NCBI GenBank assembly: GCA_963800235.1
Contig: CAWDAD010000004.1
Location: forward strand, 124,001 to 188,000
Direction of reading: 5' to 3'
Origin: CAVVNP01 sp963800235
Lineage (GTDB): Bacteria > Actinomycetota > Acidimicrobiia > Acidimicrobiales > Iamiaceae
Length of the DNA stretch: 64,000 nt
Positions 7,912-15,982 of this stretch are shown piece after piece. Each line of letters begins with the position of its first letter. The stretch's first letter is position 1. A program made the position numbers and the translations under genes. The notes below the pieces were generated by a model. The model saw only the letters and a list, made by a program, of their open reading frames with translations, had not been told where the DNA came from and ran no database searches.

Positions 7912-8571
7912 GTGCGGTCCGCTCGCTGGGAGGTCGTGCTGTTCGACCTCGACGGCACCCTGACCGATCCGGCCGAAGGCATCACCGCCTCCCTGGCCCA
8001 CGCCCTGACCGCCATGGGTCGCCCGGTCCCGAGCCGGGAGGTGCTGGCCGGCTACATCGGACCGCCGCTGCTCGGGATCTTCGAGGCCGAGGGGGTGCCC
8101 GTGGCGGACCGGCCGGCGGCCATCGACGCGTACCGCGAGCGCTTCGGCAACGTGGGCCTGTTCGAGAACGAGGTGTACGACGGCATCCCCGAGCTGCTCG
8201 CGGCCGTTCGGGCGTCGGGCTCGCGGATCGGGCTGGCGACGGCCAAGCCGGACGTCTTCGCCGAGCGGATCCTGGACCACTTCGGGCTGCGCCCCTGGTT
8301 CGACGTGGTCGGCGGCTCCGAGCTCGACCTGCGCCGCACCGACAAGCACGAGGTCATCGCCTGGGCGCTCGACCGCCTGGACCACCGCGACCGGTCGACG
8401 GTGGTGATGGTCGGTGACCGCCGCCACGACGTCGACGGGGCCCGGAGGTGCGGGGTGACGTCCGTCGGCGTCACCTGGGGCTACGGCTCGGAGGACGAGC
8501 TGCGATCGGCCGGCGTCGACCACCTGGTCGGTTCGGTCGCCGAGCTCGAACGTCTGCTGGCCGGGGGCTGA
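7912..8571 (+). CDS. HAD-family phosphatase (phosphoglycolate phosphatase-like)
   Basis: The 219-residue protein shows all four HAD motifs: motif I VLFDLDGTLTDP, motif II/Ser-Thr in GLATAKPDVFA, motif III Lys in RTDKHEVIAWAL and motif IV VMVGDRRHDVDGAR. The cap region between motifs I and II is the small helical type seen in Gph/PGP enzymes, so removal of phosphate from a small metabolite such as 2-phosphoglycolate is likely. It begins with GTG only 6 bases after the LLM oxidoreductase stop, indicating translational linkage. It converges on a methyltransferase gene 12 bases downstream. Confidence 0.85.
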   Translation: MRSARWEVVLFDLDGTLTDPAEGITASLAHALTAMGRPVPSREVLAGYIGPPLLGIFEAEGVPVADRPAAIDAYRERFGNVGLFENEVYDGIPELLAAVRASGSRIGLATAKPDVFAERILDHFGLRPWFDVVGGSELDLRRTDKHEVIAWALDRLDHRDRSTVVMVGDRRHDVDGARRCGVTSVGVTWGYGSEDELRSAGVDHLVGSVAELERLLAGG

Positions 8572-8583
8572 CGGCCGGGACCG

Positions 8584-9318
8584 TCAGCCCGTTCGCTCGT
8601 AGACCGCGACCTGGTCGTCGCTGTCGGCCGTGAAGGGGGAGCGGTCCCAGCCCGCCCACCGGTGGCGCAGCCGCAGCCCGGCCAGTCGGGCCATGAGGTC
8701 GAGCTCCGACGGCCACACCCAGCGGTAGGGCGCGGCGTGGTGCACCAGGCGGCCGCCGACGGTGAACCAGTGGTGCGAGCTCAGCACCTGGCCGACGGGG
8801 TCGTCGTAGGTGTCGATGCCGATGTGATCCGGCTCGACGCTGAACGCCCGGGCGCGCTCACCGGGCGGCACCCCGCGGATCGAGGGGACCCCGACCTCGA
8901 CGACGAGGTGGCCGCCGGGCCGGAGGTGCCGGGCGGCGTTGGTGACGACCGCGACCTGCTCGTCCTGGGTGGTGACGTTCTCGATGCTGTTGAACACCAG
9001 GTAGACGAGCGAGAACTCGCCCGGCACCCGGGTCGAGGCCATGTCGCCGATGGTCACCGGGATCCGGGCGACGCCGGGCTTGTGGCGCAGTCGACCGGCC
9101 ATGGCGGGCGACAGCTCGATGCCGTGGACCTCGACGCCCCGCTCGCGCAGCGGGAGCGCCACCCGGCCGGTGCCGATGGCCAGCTCGAGGGCCGGGCCGT
9201 CGCCCGCCAGCTCGGCCAGCACGTCGACGGTCGGGCCGAGCACCGCCGGATCGAACCTGGTCGCCACGGTCTCGTCGTAGACCTCGGCGATGTCCTCGCC
9301 CCAGACCACCGTTCCCAT
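8584..9318 (-). CDS. Class I SAM-dependent methyltransferase
   Basis: From the ATG at 9318 the protein is 244 residues, beginning MGTVVWGEDIAEVYDE. Motif I is ALELAIGTGRVALPL, motif II VEVHGIELSPAMAGRL, and the post-core LRPGGHLVVEVG is typical of Methyltransf_25-type enzymes. The frame stays open for another 260 codons upstream, but that part is antisense to the DUF222 gene and its SOS promoter and has no domain, so it is rejected. Substrate unknown. It is divergent from the DUF222-HNH gene with a 256-base regulatory region between them. Confidence 0.82.
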   Translation of the reverse strand: MGTVVWGEDIAEVYDETVATRFDPAVLGPTVDVLAELAGDGPALELAIGTGRVALPLRERGVEVHGIELSPAMAGRLRHKPGVARIPVTIGDMASTRVPGEFSLVYLVFNSIENVTTQDEQVAVVTNAARHLRPGGHLVVEVGVPSIRGVPPGERARAFSVEPDHIGIDTYDDPVGQVLSSHHWFTVGGRLVHHAAPYRWVWPSELDLMARLAGLRLRHRWAGWDRSPFTADSDDQVAVYERTG

Positions 9319-9384
9319 CCGGCCAGTGTGTCGCCGGCGACGGCGGAGCCTCCAGCGACATTCATGCACGTCGGCAATGTCCGG

Positions 9385-9413
9385 TTGCAAACGAACTGGT
9401 GTTCGTGTATGGT
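9385..9413 (+). promoter_or_regulatory. SOS (LexA-type) promoter/operator upstream of the DUF222-HNH gene
   Basis: TTGCAA (9385-9390) and TATGGT (9408-9413) are spaced by exactly 17 nt, a good sigma-70-type promoter. Inside the spacer lies CGAACTGGTGTTCG (9392-9405), a perfect CGAAC-N4-GTTCG dyad, the LexA box of Gram-positive bacteria including mycobacteria. A repressor bound there would cover both promoter elements. Confidence 0.85.
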
Positions 9414-9574
9414 GACCGAACCAGCTTCCACCGGTGTCGACGGTCTGGTCGGCGGGACGGCGGTGGGGGAGTGGCTCGGTCCGTCGGGACCCGTTCATCC
9501 AGTGTGCTCGTGACCGGTGACAGGTTTTCGTGCCGGGTCGGCGGGCGGTGTCGTGTGACGGGAGGTGACCAGCC

Positions 9575-10896
9575 GTGGGGGTGTCGGAGCTGTCGGGTTC
9601 GGGAGGTGCGTCGGGTGCCTTCGGGTGGGTGCGCGATGAGCTGTCGGTGCTGGTCGGCTCGCTGCAGCCCGAACGGTTGGCGGGCTCGGATGCCCGGGTG
9701 GCGCTCGATGCGGTGCTGGAGGCCGAGAAGCTGCTGGGTGGGGCGCGCCTGTTGCTGTCGGCTCGGGTGTCCGAGACCGGGGCGTGGGGTGGGGACGGGG
9801 CCCGGTCGTTCGAGGACTGGTTGACGTCGCGGACCGGCCGGTCGTTCGGGGCGGCCCGTCGTGACGCGGAGACGGCCGAGCACCTCGGGCAGCGGAGGGG
9901 GTTGGCCGAGGCGTTGCGCCAGGGGGCGCTGTCGAGCGAGCAGGCGGCCGAGGTGGCGTCGGCGACCACCGCGGATCCGGCGAGTGAGGACGAGCTGGTC
10001 GAGCGGGCCAGCACCGAGACGTTGCGCCAGACCCGGCAGCGGGCCGAGCGGGTCAGGGCCGCTGCCCGGTCGGCGGAGCAGGACGCGGCGCGGGCCAAGC
10101 GTCAGCAGGCGGCGCGGCAGGTGCGCTTCGGCACCGACGCCGACGGGTGCGCCACGTTGCTGGCGTCGGGGCCGCCGGGGGCGGTGGCCGAGGTGCGCGC
10201 CGAGCTCGAACGTCAGGCCCAGGGCATCTTCAGGACCGCCTACGCCGAGGGGCGACGCGAGCCGGCCGCCGCCTACGCCTTCGACGCGCTGGCCGAGCTG
10301 GCGCGACGGTCCCGCAGCGGTCGAGCTGTCGGGGACGGCGACCAGGCGCCGGCGCCGAGGCCGAAGACGGCGGTGTCGGTGATCGTCGACCTCGGCGCCC
10401 TACGGCGAGGTTCGCTGGAGCCGGGGGAGCGGTGCGAGATCCCCGGCGTCGGCCCGGTCCCGGTCACCTGGGCGATCGACCAGCTGGGCGAGGCCACCTT
10501 GCGGTTGTTCCTGCGTCACGGCGGCGAGCTGCGCTCGATGGCGACCACCTCTCGCGCGCCGACCGAGCACATGAAGATCTGCCTCGAGGTCCTCCACGAC
10601 GGCTGCGTCGTCTGCGGCAGCCGCCGCCACCTCGAGATCCACCACACCACCTCCGCCACCGGCTGGGCCGACACCGGCCGCACCCGCCTCACCGAGCTCG
10701 CCCCCCTCTGCGGCCACCCCACCACCACGACCTCATCACCACCGCCGGCTGGACCCCCCGACCCGGCCACCGCCCCTTCACCTGGACCACCCACCCGCCC
10801 GGACCGCCGGGCTCGGGACGAGCGCATCCGACGGTCCCGATCCACCCGCCGAGGGCGAGCGACCGGAAGCGGGACGGCCGGGGTGAGCGACCGTGA
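9575..10896 (+). CDS. DUF222/13E12-type HNH endonuclease, frameshifted in the HNH domain
   Basis: A GTG preceded by GGGAGGTG starts a protein with an N-terminal DUF222 domain (LQPERLAGSDARVALDAV, then SFEDWLTSRTGRSFGAARRD) and a C-terminal HNH region, CVVCGSRRHLEIHHT. After LTELAPLCGH the expected family ending (H-H-H-D-L-I-T-T-A-G-W) is found in another frame, which then runs to a stop at 10896. One missing base in a C run at about 10714-10720 would restore it. Without correction the original frame reads on into the pyruvate kinase gene. Either a sequence error or an inactivated copy. Its promoter carries an SOS box; I recall that several 13E12 genes of M. tuberculosis are LexA targets. Related proteins often occur in many genomic copies. 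Confidence 0.78.
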
Positions 10897-10908
10897 GAGG
10901 GACGCGTG

Positions 10909-12342
10909 TCAGATGCGGACGAGCTTGAGGCTGTCGGTGGCCCGGCCGGGGTACTCGGGCGAGCCGCTCAGCACCAGGACCAGGTCGCCGGTGCGCAGGC
11001 CGCCCTGGTGGCGGGCGACCTCGACGGCGTGGGCGACCGCTTCGGCCTGGCTGAGGCCCGATTCGAGCAGCACCGGGGTGGCACCCCAGCTGAGGGTGAG
11101 CTGGTGGACGGTGCGGGGATCGGCGCTGAGCCCGAAGATCCGGGCCTGGGGGCGGAAGCGGGCGATCGACCGGACGGTGAAGCCGGTGAGGGTGACGCAG
11201 ACGATGGCGGCGGCGCCGGTCTCGAGGGCGGCGCGCCAGGCCGCGTTGGTCATGCCGTTGGTGACCACGCCGTCGACGTCGAGGGTCGGGCTCTCGTAGA
11301 GGTTGGCCAGCTGCTCGGGCCAGCCGTCGTAGTCGAACTCGAAGTCGGCCCGCTCGGCGATGCGAGCCATGGTGGCCACCGCGTTGGCGGGGTCGTCGCC
11401 GATCGCCGTCTCGGCCGAGAGCATGACGGCGCTCGACCCGTCGAACACCGCGTTGGCGATGTCGGACGCCTCGGCTCGGGTCGGGGTCGGGGCGTGGACC
11501 ATCGACTCGAGCATCTGGGTGGCCGTGATGGCGGGCCGTCCGAGGGCGATGCAGCGACGCAGGATGCGCTTCTGCAGGTGGGGCAGCTCCTCGATCGGCA
11601 TCTCGGCGCCGAGGTCGCCGCGGGCGACCATGACCGCCCCGGCGGCCTCGATGATGCCCTCGAGGTTCTCGACCGCCGCCCGGGTCTCGACCTTGGCGAT
11701 GATGAGCGGCCCGCGCGGGTTGGGTTCGGTGCCGACCCGGCGGATGTCGTGGGCGGAGCGGACGAAGGAGAGGGCCACCATGTCGACGCCGGCATCGACG
11801 AAGGCGTCGAGCGCGATCAGGTCCTCGCGGGTCGGGGTGGTGAGCCGGAGCCGTTCGGAGGGGATGTGCACCCCGGGTCGACCGAGCAGCACGCCGCCGT
11901 GGGTGACCCGCACGATGACGTGGTCGCGGGATCGGTCGACGGCCTCGGCGCTGACCGCGCCGTCGCCGAAGGAGACCCGGTCGCCGAGGTGGACGTCGCT
12001 GAGCAGCGACTCGTAGTCGACGTGGATGACCTCGTCGGTGCTGGACTCGGTCGAGCTGGGCACCATGCGCAGCTCCTGGCCCGGTTCGAGGGTCAGGCCC
12101 TCCTCGGGCATGGACCCGGCTCGCACCTTGGGCCCGGGCAGGTCGGCCAGGATGCCGATCGGCCGCCCCGCCTCGGCCGCCATCTGGCGGATCCGGTGGT
12201 ACCGCTCGAGCTGGAGGTCGATCGAGCCGTGCGCCAGCCCCAGCCGAGCGACGTCCATGCCGGCCTCGATCAGGTCCTTGATCGCCGCCTCGGACTCGGA
12301 GGCCGGCCCGATGGTGGCGATGATCTTGGTGCGGCGGGCCAT
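10909..12342 (-). CDS. pyk: Pyruvate kinase, K+-independent type
   Basis: The 477-residue protein is full length for pyruvate kinase: MARRTKIIATIGPAS at the N terminus, the catalytic Lys region LIIAKVET, Mg-binding MVARGDLGAEMP and ATQMLESM. Several positions differ from typical enzymes: the RLNFSHG segment reads RLGLAHG (residues 33-39), and the segment after the barrel strand is DLPGPKVR with Lys72 where K+-dependent enzymes have Glu. Lys at that site is known to replace the monovalent cation, so K+ independence is expected. A C-terminal regulatory-type domain is present. It catalyses PEP + ADP to pyruvate + ATP in glycolysis. The start lies 66 bases after the fusion gene. Confidence 0.88.
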   Translation of the reverse strand: MARRTKIIATIGPASESEAAIKDLIEAGMDVARLGLAHGSIDLQLERYHRIRQMAAEAGRPIGILADLPGPKVRAGSMPEEGLTLEPGQELRMVPSSTESSTDEVIHVDYESLLSDVHLGDRVSFGDGAVSAEAVDRSRDHVIVRVTHGGVLLGRPGVHIPSERLRLTTPTREDLIALDAFVDAGVDMVALSFVRSAHDIRRVGTEPNPRGPLIIAKVETRAAVENLEGIIEAAGAVMVARGDLGAEMPIEELPHLQKRILRRCIALGRPAITATQMLESMVHAPTPTRAEASDIANAVFDGSSAVMLSAETAIGDDPANAVATMARIAERADFEFDYDGWPEQLANLYESPTLDVDGVVTNGMTNAAWRAALETGAAAIVCVTLTGFTVRSIARFRPQARIFGLSADPRTVHQLTLSWGATPVLLESGLSQAEAVAHAVEVARHQGGLRTGDLVLVLSGSPEYPGRATDSLKLVRI

Positions 12343-12408
12343 GGGTCCAGTATGTCGGGCGGCGTCGCCGGCGCCGCGGTCCCTTCCCGGTCGGCGTCGA
12401 CGCCGGGG

Positions 12409-13521
12409 TCAGCGGTTCGTCGCGGGGCCCGGCGCGGCAGAAGGCGGCCCGTCGGCGGCCCGCCGCAGGTGCCCGGCCAGCGAGGCGACGGTGTCGTGGG
12501 CGTTCAGGCCGCTGGTGCTCGGCATCAGGTAGACGGGCGTCCCAGCCAGGTCGGCGCCCTGCCACCCGGCCCCGGCGCGCCGATCGACCGCCGCCCGCCA
12601 CCCGGCCAGGCCGACCACGCACACCGCCGCCGGGCGCCATCGCCGGCAGAGGCGGGTCAGCCGCTCGACGCCGTGGCGGTACTCGTCGACGGTCAGCTCG
12701 TCGGCACGGGTCGTGGCCCGCTTGACCAGGTCGGTGAGCCCGATGCCGTCCTGGTCGAGCGCGCCTGCGGGGTCGCGGTCGAGGGTGGTGAGGCCGGCGG
12801 CCTGCAGCGCCGGCCAGAAGCGGTTGCCGGGGCGGGCGAAGGCCACCCCGGCGTCGGCGGCGTACAGGCTCGGGTTCAACCCGCAGACGACGAGCCGGAC
12901 CCCGGGGCCGACGGTGTCGGCGAGCGTCCGGGCCCGCACCGCCGAGGCGTACAGGGACACCCAGGGGCGGGGGCCGGTGCTCGGCGGGCTCGTCGTGATC
13001 GTCACCTCGGTGAAGCCGGCCCCTTCGAGCAGGTCGGCGAGCTGCTCCTCGTCGAGCAGGCTGAACAGCCGGTCGGGCAGGTCGGAGTCGACGTCGCTGC
13101 GGCGCGACCCCTCGCCGCGGAACACCTGCAGCTCGAGGGCGCCGCCGACCCGGAGGGCGCGGTGCAGCTCGCCCAGCGCGCCGGGCAGCTCGCCGGCGGG
13201 AAGGTGCTGCAGCGACTTGTTGGCCCACGCGCCGACCAGCGCGCCGTGCCGCAGCGGGAGGCGGACCAGGTCGCCGGCGACGAGGGGCGCGCCAGGGTGG
13301 GTCGCACGAGCGTGGTCGAGCATGGACGGCGAGGCGTCGAGGCCGACGACGGCGTCTCCCAGCCCGCCCAGGTACCGGCCGGAGCCGCAGCCGGCGTCGA
13401 GGCGCGGACCGGCCGGCGCCGATCGCCGGAAGGCGGCGAGACGGCGGTCCTCGTCGATCGGGGTGCGGTCGGCGTAGACGTGGGCGTCGCGCTGGTAGCG
13501 CTCGACGGTGCGGCGATCCAT
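12409..13521 (-). CDS. Methyltransferase-MUG/TDG-type DNA glycosylase fusion
   Basis: The 370-residue protein has two domains. Residues 1-190 are a class I SAM methyltransferase: motif I LDAGCGSGRYLGG (41-53), VVGLDASPSML and LRVGGALELQVFRG. Residues 205-353 are a mismatch-specific uracil/thymine glycosylase of the MUG/TDG family: GLNPSLYAADAGVAFARPGN (with the catalytic-position Asn216), RFWPALQAAGLT, and MPSTSGLNA (333-341). MUG removes U or T opposite G in DNA. What the methyltransferase part modifies is unknown. Its ATG overlaps the stop of the preceding 94-codon gene (TGATG), so the pair is translationally coupled. The open frame continues 70 codons upstream, but that part overlaps the neighbour and has no domain. 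Confidence 0.85.
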   Translation of the reverse strand: MDRRTVERYQRDAHVYADRTPIDEDRRLAAFRRSAPAGPRLDAGCGSGRYLGGLGDAVVGLDASPSMLDHARATHPGAPLVAGDLVRLPLRHGALVGAWANKSLQHLPAGELPGALGELHRALRVGGALELQVFRGEGSRRSDVDSDLPDRLFSLLDEEQLADLLEGAGFTEVTITTSPPSTGPRPWVSLYASAVRARTLADTVGPGVRLVVCGLNPSLYAADAGVAFARPGNRFWPALQAAGLTTLDRDPAGALDQDGIGLTDLVKRATTRADELTVDEYRHGVERLTRLCRRWRPAAVCVVGLAGWRAAVDRRAGAGWQGADLAGTPVYLMPSTSGLNAHDTVASLAGHLRRAADGPPSAAPGPATNR

Positions 13522-13805
13522 CAGCGGCGGGGCGTGGCCTCGTCCAGTCCGAGCCGGAGCTGCTGGTCGCGTCCCAGGCGGAGGGCGAGCGGCTCCCATC
13601 CGGCGCCGCCGCGCCGGCCCGTGACCGGCACCTCGATGCACCCGACCGGGATGGCCCGGGCCCGGCCGTCCGCGTCGCGCAGGCCGACCGATCCGTCCCG
13701 CTCCCGGCGGGTGACCACCGCGGGCTTCCACCGTCGGTCCTCACGTCGGCGGAAGCGCACGGGCTGGCCGACGTCGAGCCCCAGCTCGTCCAGACCGGCG
13801 GTCAT
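13521..13805 (-). CDS. Small hypothetical protein, coupled to the methyltransferase-glycosylase gene
   Basis: A 94-residue protein rich in beta-prone, charged stretches (DVGQPVRFRRREDRRWKPAVV, GSVGLRDADGRARAIPVGCI). The pattern could fit a small SH3/Tudor-like barrel, but that is a guess from composition and I do not recognise the family. The stop overlaps the ATG of the methyltransferase-glycosylase fusion, and the start lies 16 bases after the SDR stop, so all three probably share one transcript. The tight coupling to a DNA-repair-type protein hints at a nucleic-acid-related job, without further support. Confidence 0.6.
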   Translation of the reverse strand: MTAGLDELGLDVGQPVRFRRREDRRWKPAVVTRRERDGSVGLRDADGRARAIPVGCIEVPVTGRRGGAGWEPLALRLGRDQQLRLGLDEATPRR

Positions 13806-13821
13806 GCGGGCCCCGTGGGCC

Positions 13822-14610
13822 TCACGTCGATCCGAAGAACCGGGCCTGCAGCCGCCGCATGCCGGCCTGCCAACGGTCCGGGTCGCCGGCTCGGCGCTGG
13901 TAGTAGTCGGCGACCTCGGGGTGGGGGAGGATCAGGAACCGCTCGTCGGCCAGGCCCTCGACCACCGCATCGGCGACCTGGTCGGGCTCGATGGCGCCCT
14001 GGGCGGCGACCACGTCGGCCGCGGCCTGGCCCAACCCGCCGAGGAGCATGTCGGTGCGCACGCCCTGCGGGCAGAGGCAGCTCACGGTGACGCCGCGGTC
14101 GCCGTAGGTGATGGCCAGCCACTCGGCCAGTGCCACGGCGGCGTGCTTGGTGACCGAGTAGGGGGCGTCGCCCAGGTTGGTGAGCAGCCCGGCCGCCGAC
14201 GCGGTGGTGAGCAGGTAGCCGCGGCCCCGTTCGAGGTAGCCCGGGAGGACGGCCCGGGCGGCGTGCACGTGGCCCATGAGGTTGACCTCCCACGTGCGCT
14301 GCCAGACGTCGTCCGGGGCGTCGACGCCCTGCCCGGTGGCGATGCCGGCGTTGGCGCAGAACAGGTCGACCGGCCCGAAGCGCTCCTCGGTGCGGGCCAC
14401 CAGCGCGGCGACCTCGCGCTCCACCCGCACGTCGGTGGCGACGTCGAGGCCGACGTCGCCGAGCTGCTCGGCCGCCGCCCGGCAGTCGGCGGGATCGAGG
14501 TCGGCCACGGCGACCCCCGCGGCGCCCTCGGCGGCGAAGCGCTTCGCGAGGGCCAGGCCGATGCCCCGAGCCGCTCCGGTGACCACCACGACCTTGCCCT
14601 CGACGTCCAT
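13822..14610 (-). CDS. Short-chain dehydrogenase/reductase (SDR)
   Basis: From ATG 14610 the protein is 262 residues. The cofactor motif TGAARGIG follows VVVVTG, NAGIATG is the structural NAG motif, and the catalytic Ser (TTASAAG) and Tyr-x-x-x-Lys (YSVTK) are present: a complete classical SDR. An Asp in VAVADLDPAD after the second strand favours NAD(H). Substrate unknown. TACAGT (14622-14617) lies 6 nt before the ATG with no ribosome binding site, indicating a leaderless start and arguing against the 28-codon longer frame. It heads the run SDR, small protein, methyltransferase-glycosylase. Confidence 0.86.
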   Translation of the reverse strand: MDVEGKVVVVTGAARGIGLALAKRFAAEGAAGVAVADLDPADCRAAAEQLGDVGLDVATDVRVEREVAALVARTEERFGPVDLFCANAGIATGQGVDAPDDVWQRTWEVNLMGHVHAARAVLPGYLERGRGYLLTTASAAGLLTNLGDAPYSVTKHAAVALAEWLAITYGDRGVTVSCLCPQGVRTDMLLGGLGQAAADVVAAQGAIEPDQVADAVVEGLADERFLILPHPEVADYYQRRAGDPDRWQAGMRRLQARFFGST

Positions 14611-14737
14611 GGTCCGACTGTACGCACCGCTGCGGACAGGATCGGCCGGCGCTCGCGAAGCCCGGTCCCCGTCGCCGAGGCCCCGCCGCGGCATGGGCAG
14701 GGGGCGCCGTCGGGGGGCGGACGGCTGGTGCGGCGCC

Positions 14738-15745
14738 TCAGGCGATGGCGGCGACCATGGTGTCCTCGACGACCTGGCGGCGGTCGGGACCCCACGGCAG
14801 CGGCATGAGCACCGGGACGTCGAGACCGCCCTCGACGTAGGTGTCGACGGTCGCCCGCACGCGGTCGGCGTCGCCCATCACGTCGATGGCGTCGACGAAG
14901 CGGTCGGACACCGCTTCGAGGGCACCGGCCCGGTCGCCGGCGGCGTGGCGCTCGCGGATCGCATCGACCTCGTCGCCGAAGCCGGCCCGCCGGAAGTTGG
15001 CGGCGTAGGCGTCGACCACCGCGTAGGAGAAGAGGTCGCGGCGGGCGGCCTCGAGGCCGTCCTCGCGCCGGCAGACCCCGGCGTGGACGTAGCCGTAGAC
15101 CGTGCACGAGCCCGCCTCACGACCGGCGGCCCGCTCGCCGCTGCGCACCTGGTCGACCGACCAGGGCACGTGCGACGCCGGCAGGTAGTTGAGCAGCACG
15201 CCGTCGGCGCGCTCGCCGGCGAGGGCGAGCATCTTCGGGTTGAGGGCGCCGACCACCACCTTCGGGCGCCGGTCGACCAACCGCACGCCGAGCCGGAACC
15301 CCTTCACATCGTAGAAGTCGCCCTGGAAGGTCACCTTCTCGCCGGTCAGGCACTGCTGCACGAGCTCGACGTACTCCCGCACCCGGGCGAGGGGGCGTTC
15401 GCCGTACTCGACGCTGTGCCAGCGGCGGGTGACGACCGGCGACGAGATGCCGATGCCGAGCACCACGTCGCGGTCGGGGGCGAGCGACTGCAGGGTGGCG
15501 CCGGCCATGGCCACGATCATCGGCGTGCGCAGCTGCAGGGCCAGCACGCCTGTGCCGAGGCCCAGCGACGGCGCGGCGGCCCCGGCGGCGGCCAGCAGCG
15601 AGAACGCCTCGGGGCCGTTCACCTCGGCCGTCCAGAACGACCGGTAGCCGAGCTGCTCGGCGCGCCGGGCGGTGTCGACCGCCAGCGGCGGCCCGAGGGG
15701 CATGAGCGAGGCGAAGGTGAAGCCGAGCGGTGGGGAGGCGGCCAT
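14738..15745 (-). CDS. LLM-class (F420-dependent-type) flavin oxidoreductase
   Basis: The 335-residue protein begins MAASPPLGFTFASLMPL and follows the luciferase-like fold: AEQLGYRSFWTAEVNGPEAF, GLGTGVLALQLRTPMIVAMA and DVVLGIGISSPVV. It shares the CLTGEKV/VKGFRLGVR segment with the gene at 6946, so the two are paralogues. F420 is the usual cofactor in actinobacterial members; the substrate is not predictable. TAGGGT (15757-15752) stands 6 nt before the ATG, a leaderless arrangement. It is divergent from the hybrid kinase gene, with 237 bases between. Confidence 0.85.
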   Translation of the reverse strand: MAASPPLGFTFASLMPLGPPLAVDTARRAEQLGYRSFWTAEVNGPEAFSLLAAAGAAAPSLGLGTGVLALQLRTPMIVAMAGATLQSLAPDRDVVLGIGISSPVVTRRWHSVEYGERPLARVREYVELVQQCLTGEKVTFQGDFYDVKGFRLGVRLVDRRPKVVVGALNPKMLALAGERADGVLLNYLPASHVPWSVDQVRSGERAAGREAGSCTVYGYVHAGVCRREDGLEAARRDLFSYAVVDAYAANFRRAGFGDEVDAIRERHAAGDRAGALEAVSDRFVDAIDVMGDADRVRATVDTYVEGGLDVPVLMPLPWGPDRRQVVEDTMVAAIA

Positions 15746-15982
15746 GGCCGGACCCTAGAAGGCCGATCGAGCGCGGGCCGAGGTCCGGTGCCAGCACCGC
15801 GACGTGGCCGGATGTCCGGATGCGGTTCCGGCGCGCCCTTCGTCCGCTTTGGTGGACGACGGCCGGGAGCGCCCCGAACGGGCGATCACAACGGTCGCTC
15901 AACCTTGCCCCCGCCATCTGTAGAAGGGTCCTCCCTCCTCCGACGGGGGCACGGTCCGGTCCGTCGTCCTCCAGGTCCTTTC

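Noticed and set aside
9319..10098. 260-codon extension of the methyltransferase
   Set aside because: It crosses the SOS promoter and the DUF222 coding region in antisense and has no domain.
14276..15982. Upstream 569 codons of the long frame that contains the hybrid kinase
   Set aside because: Antisense to the SDR and LLM oxidoreductase genes; coding character begins only near GTG 15983.
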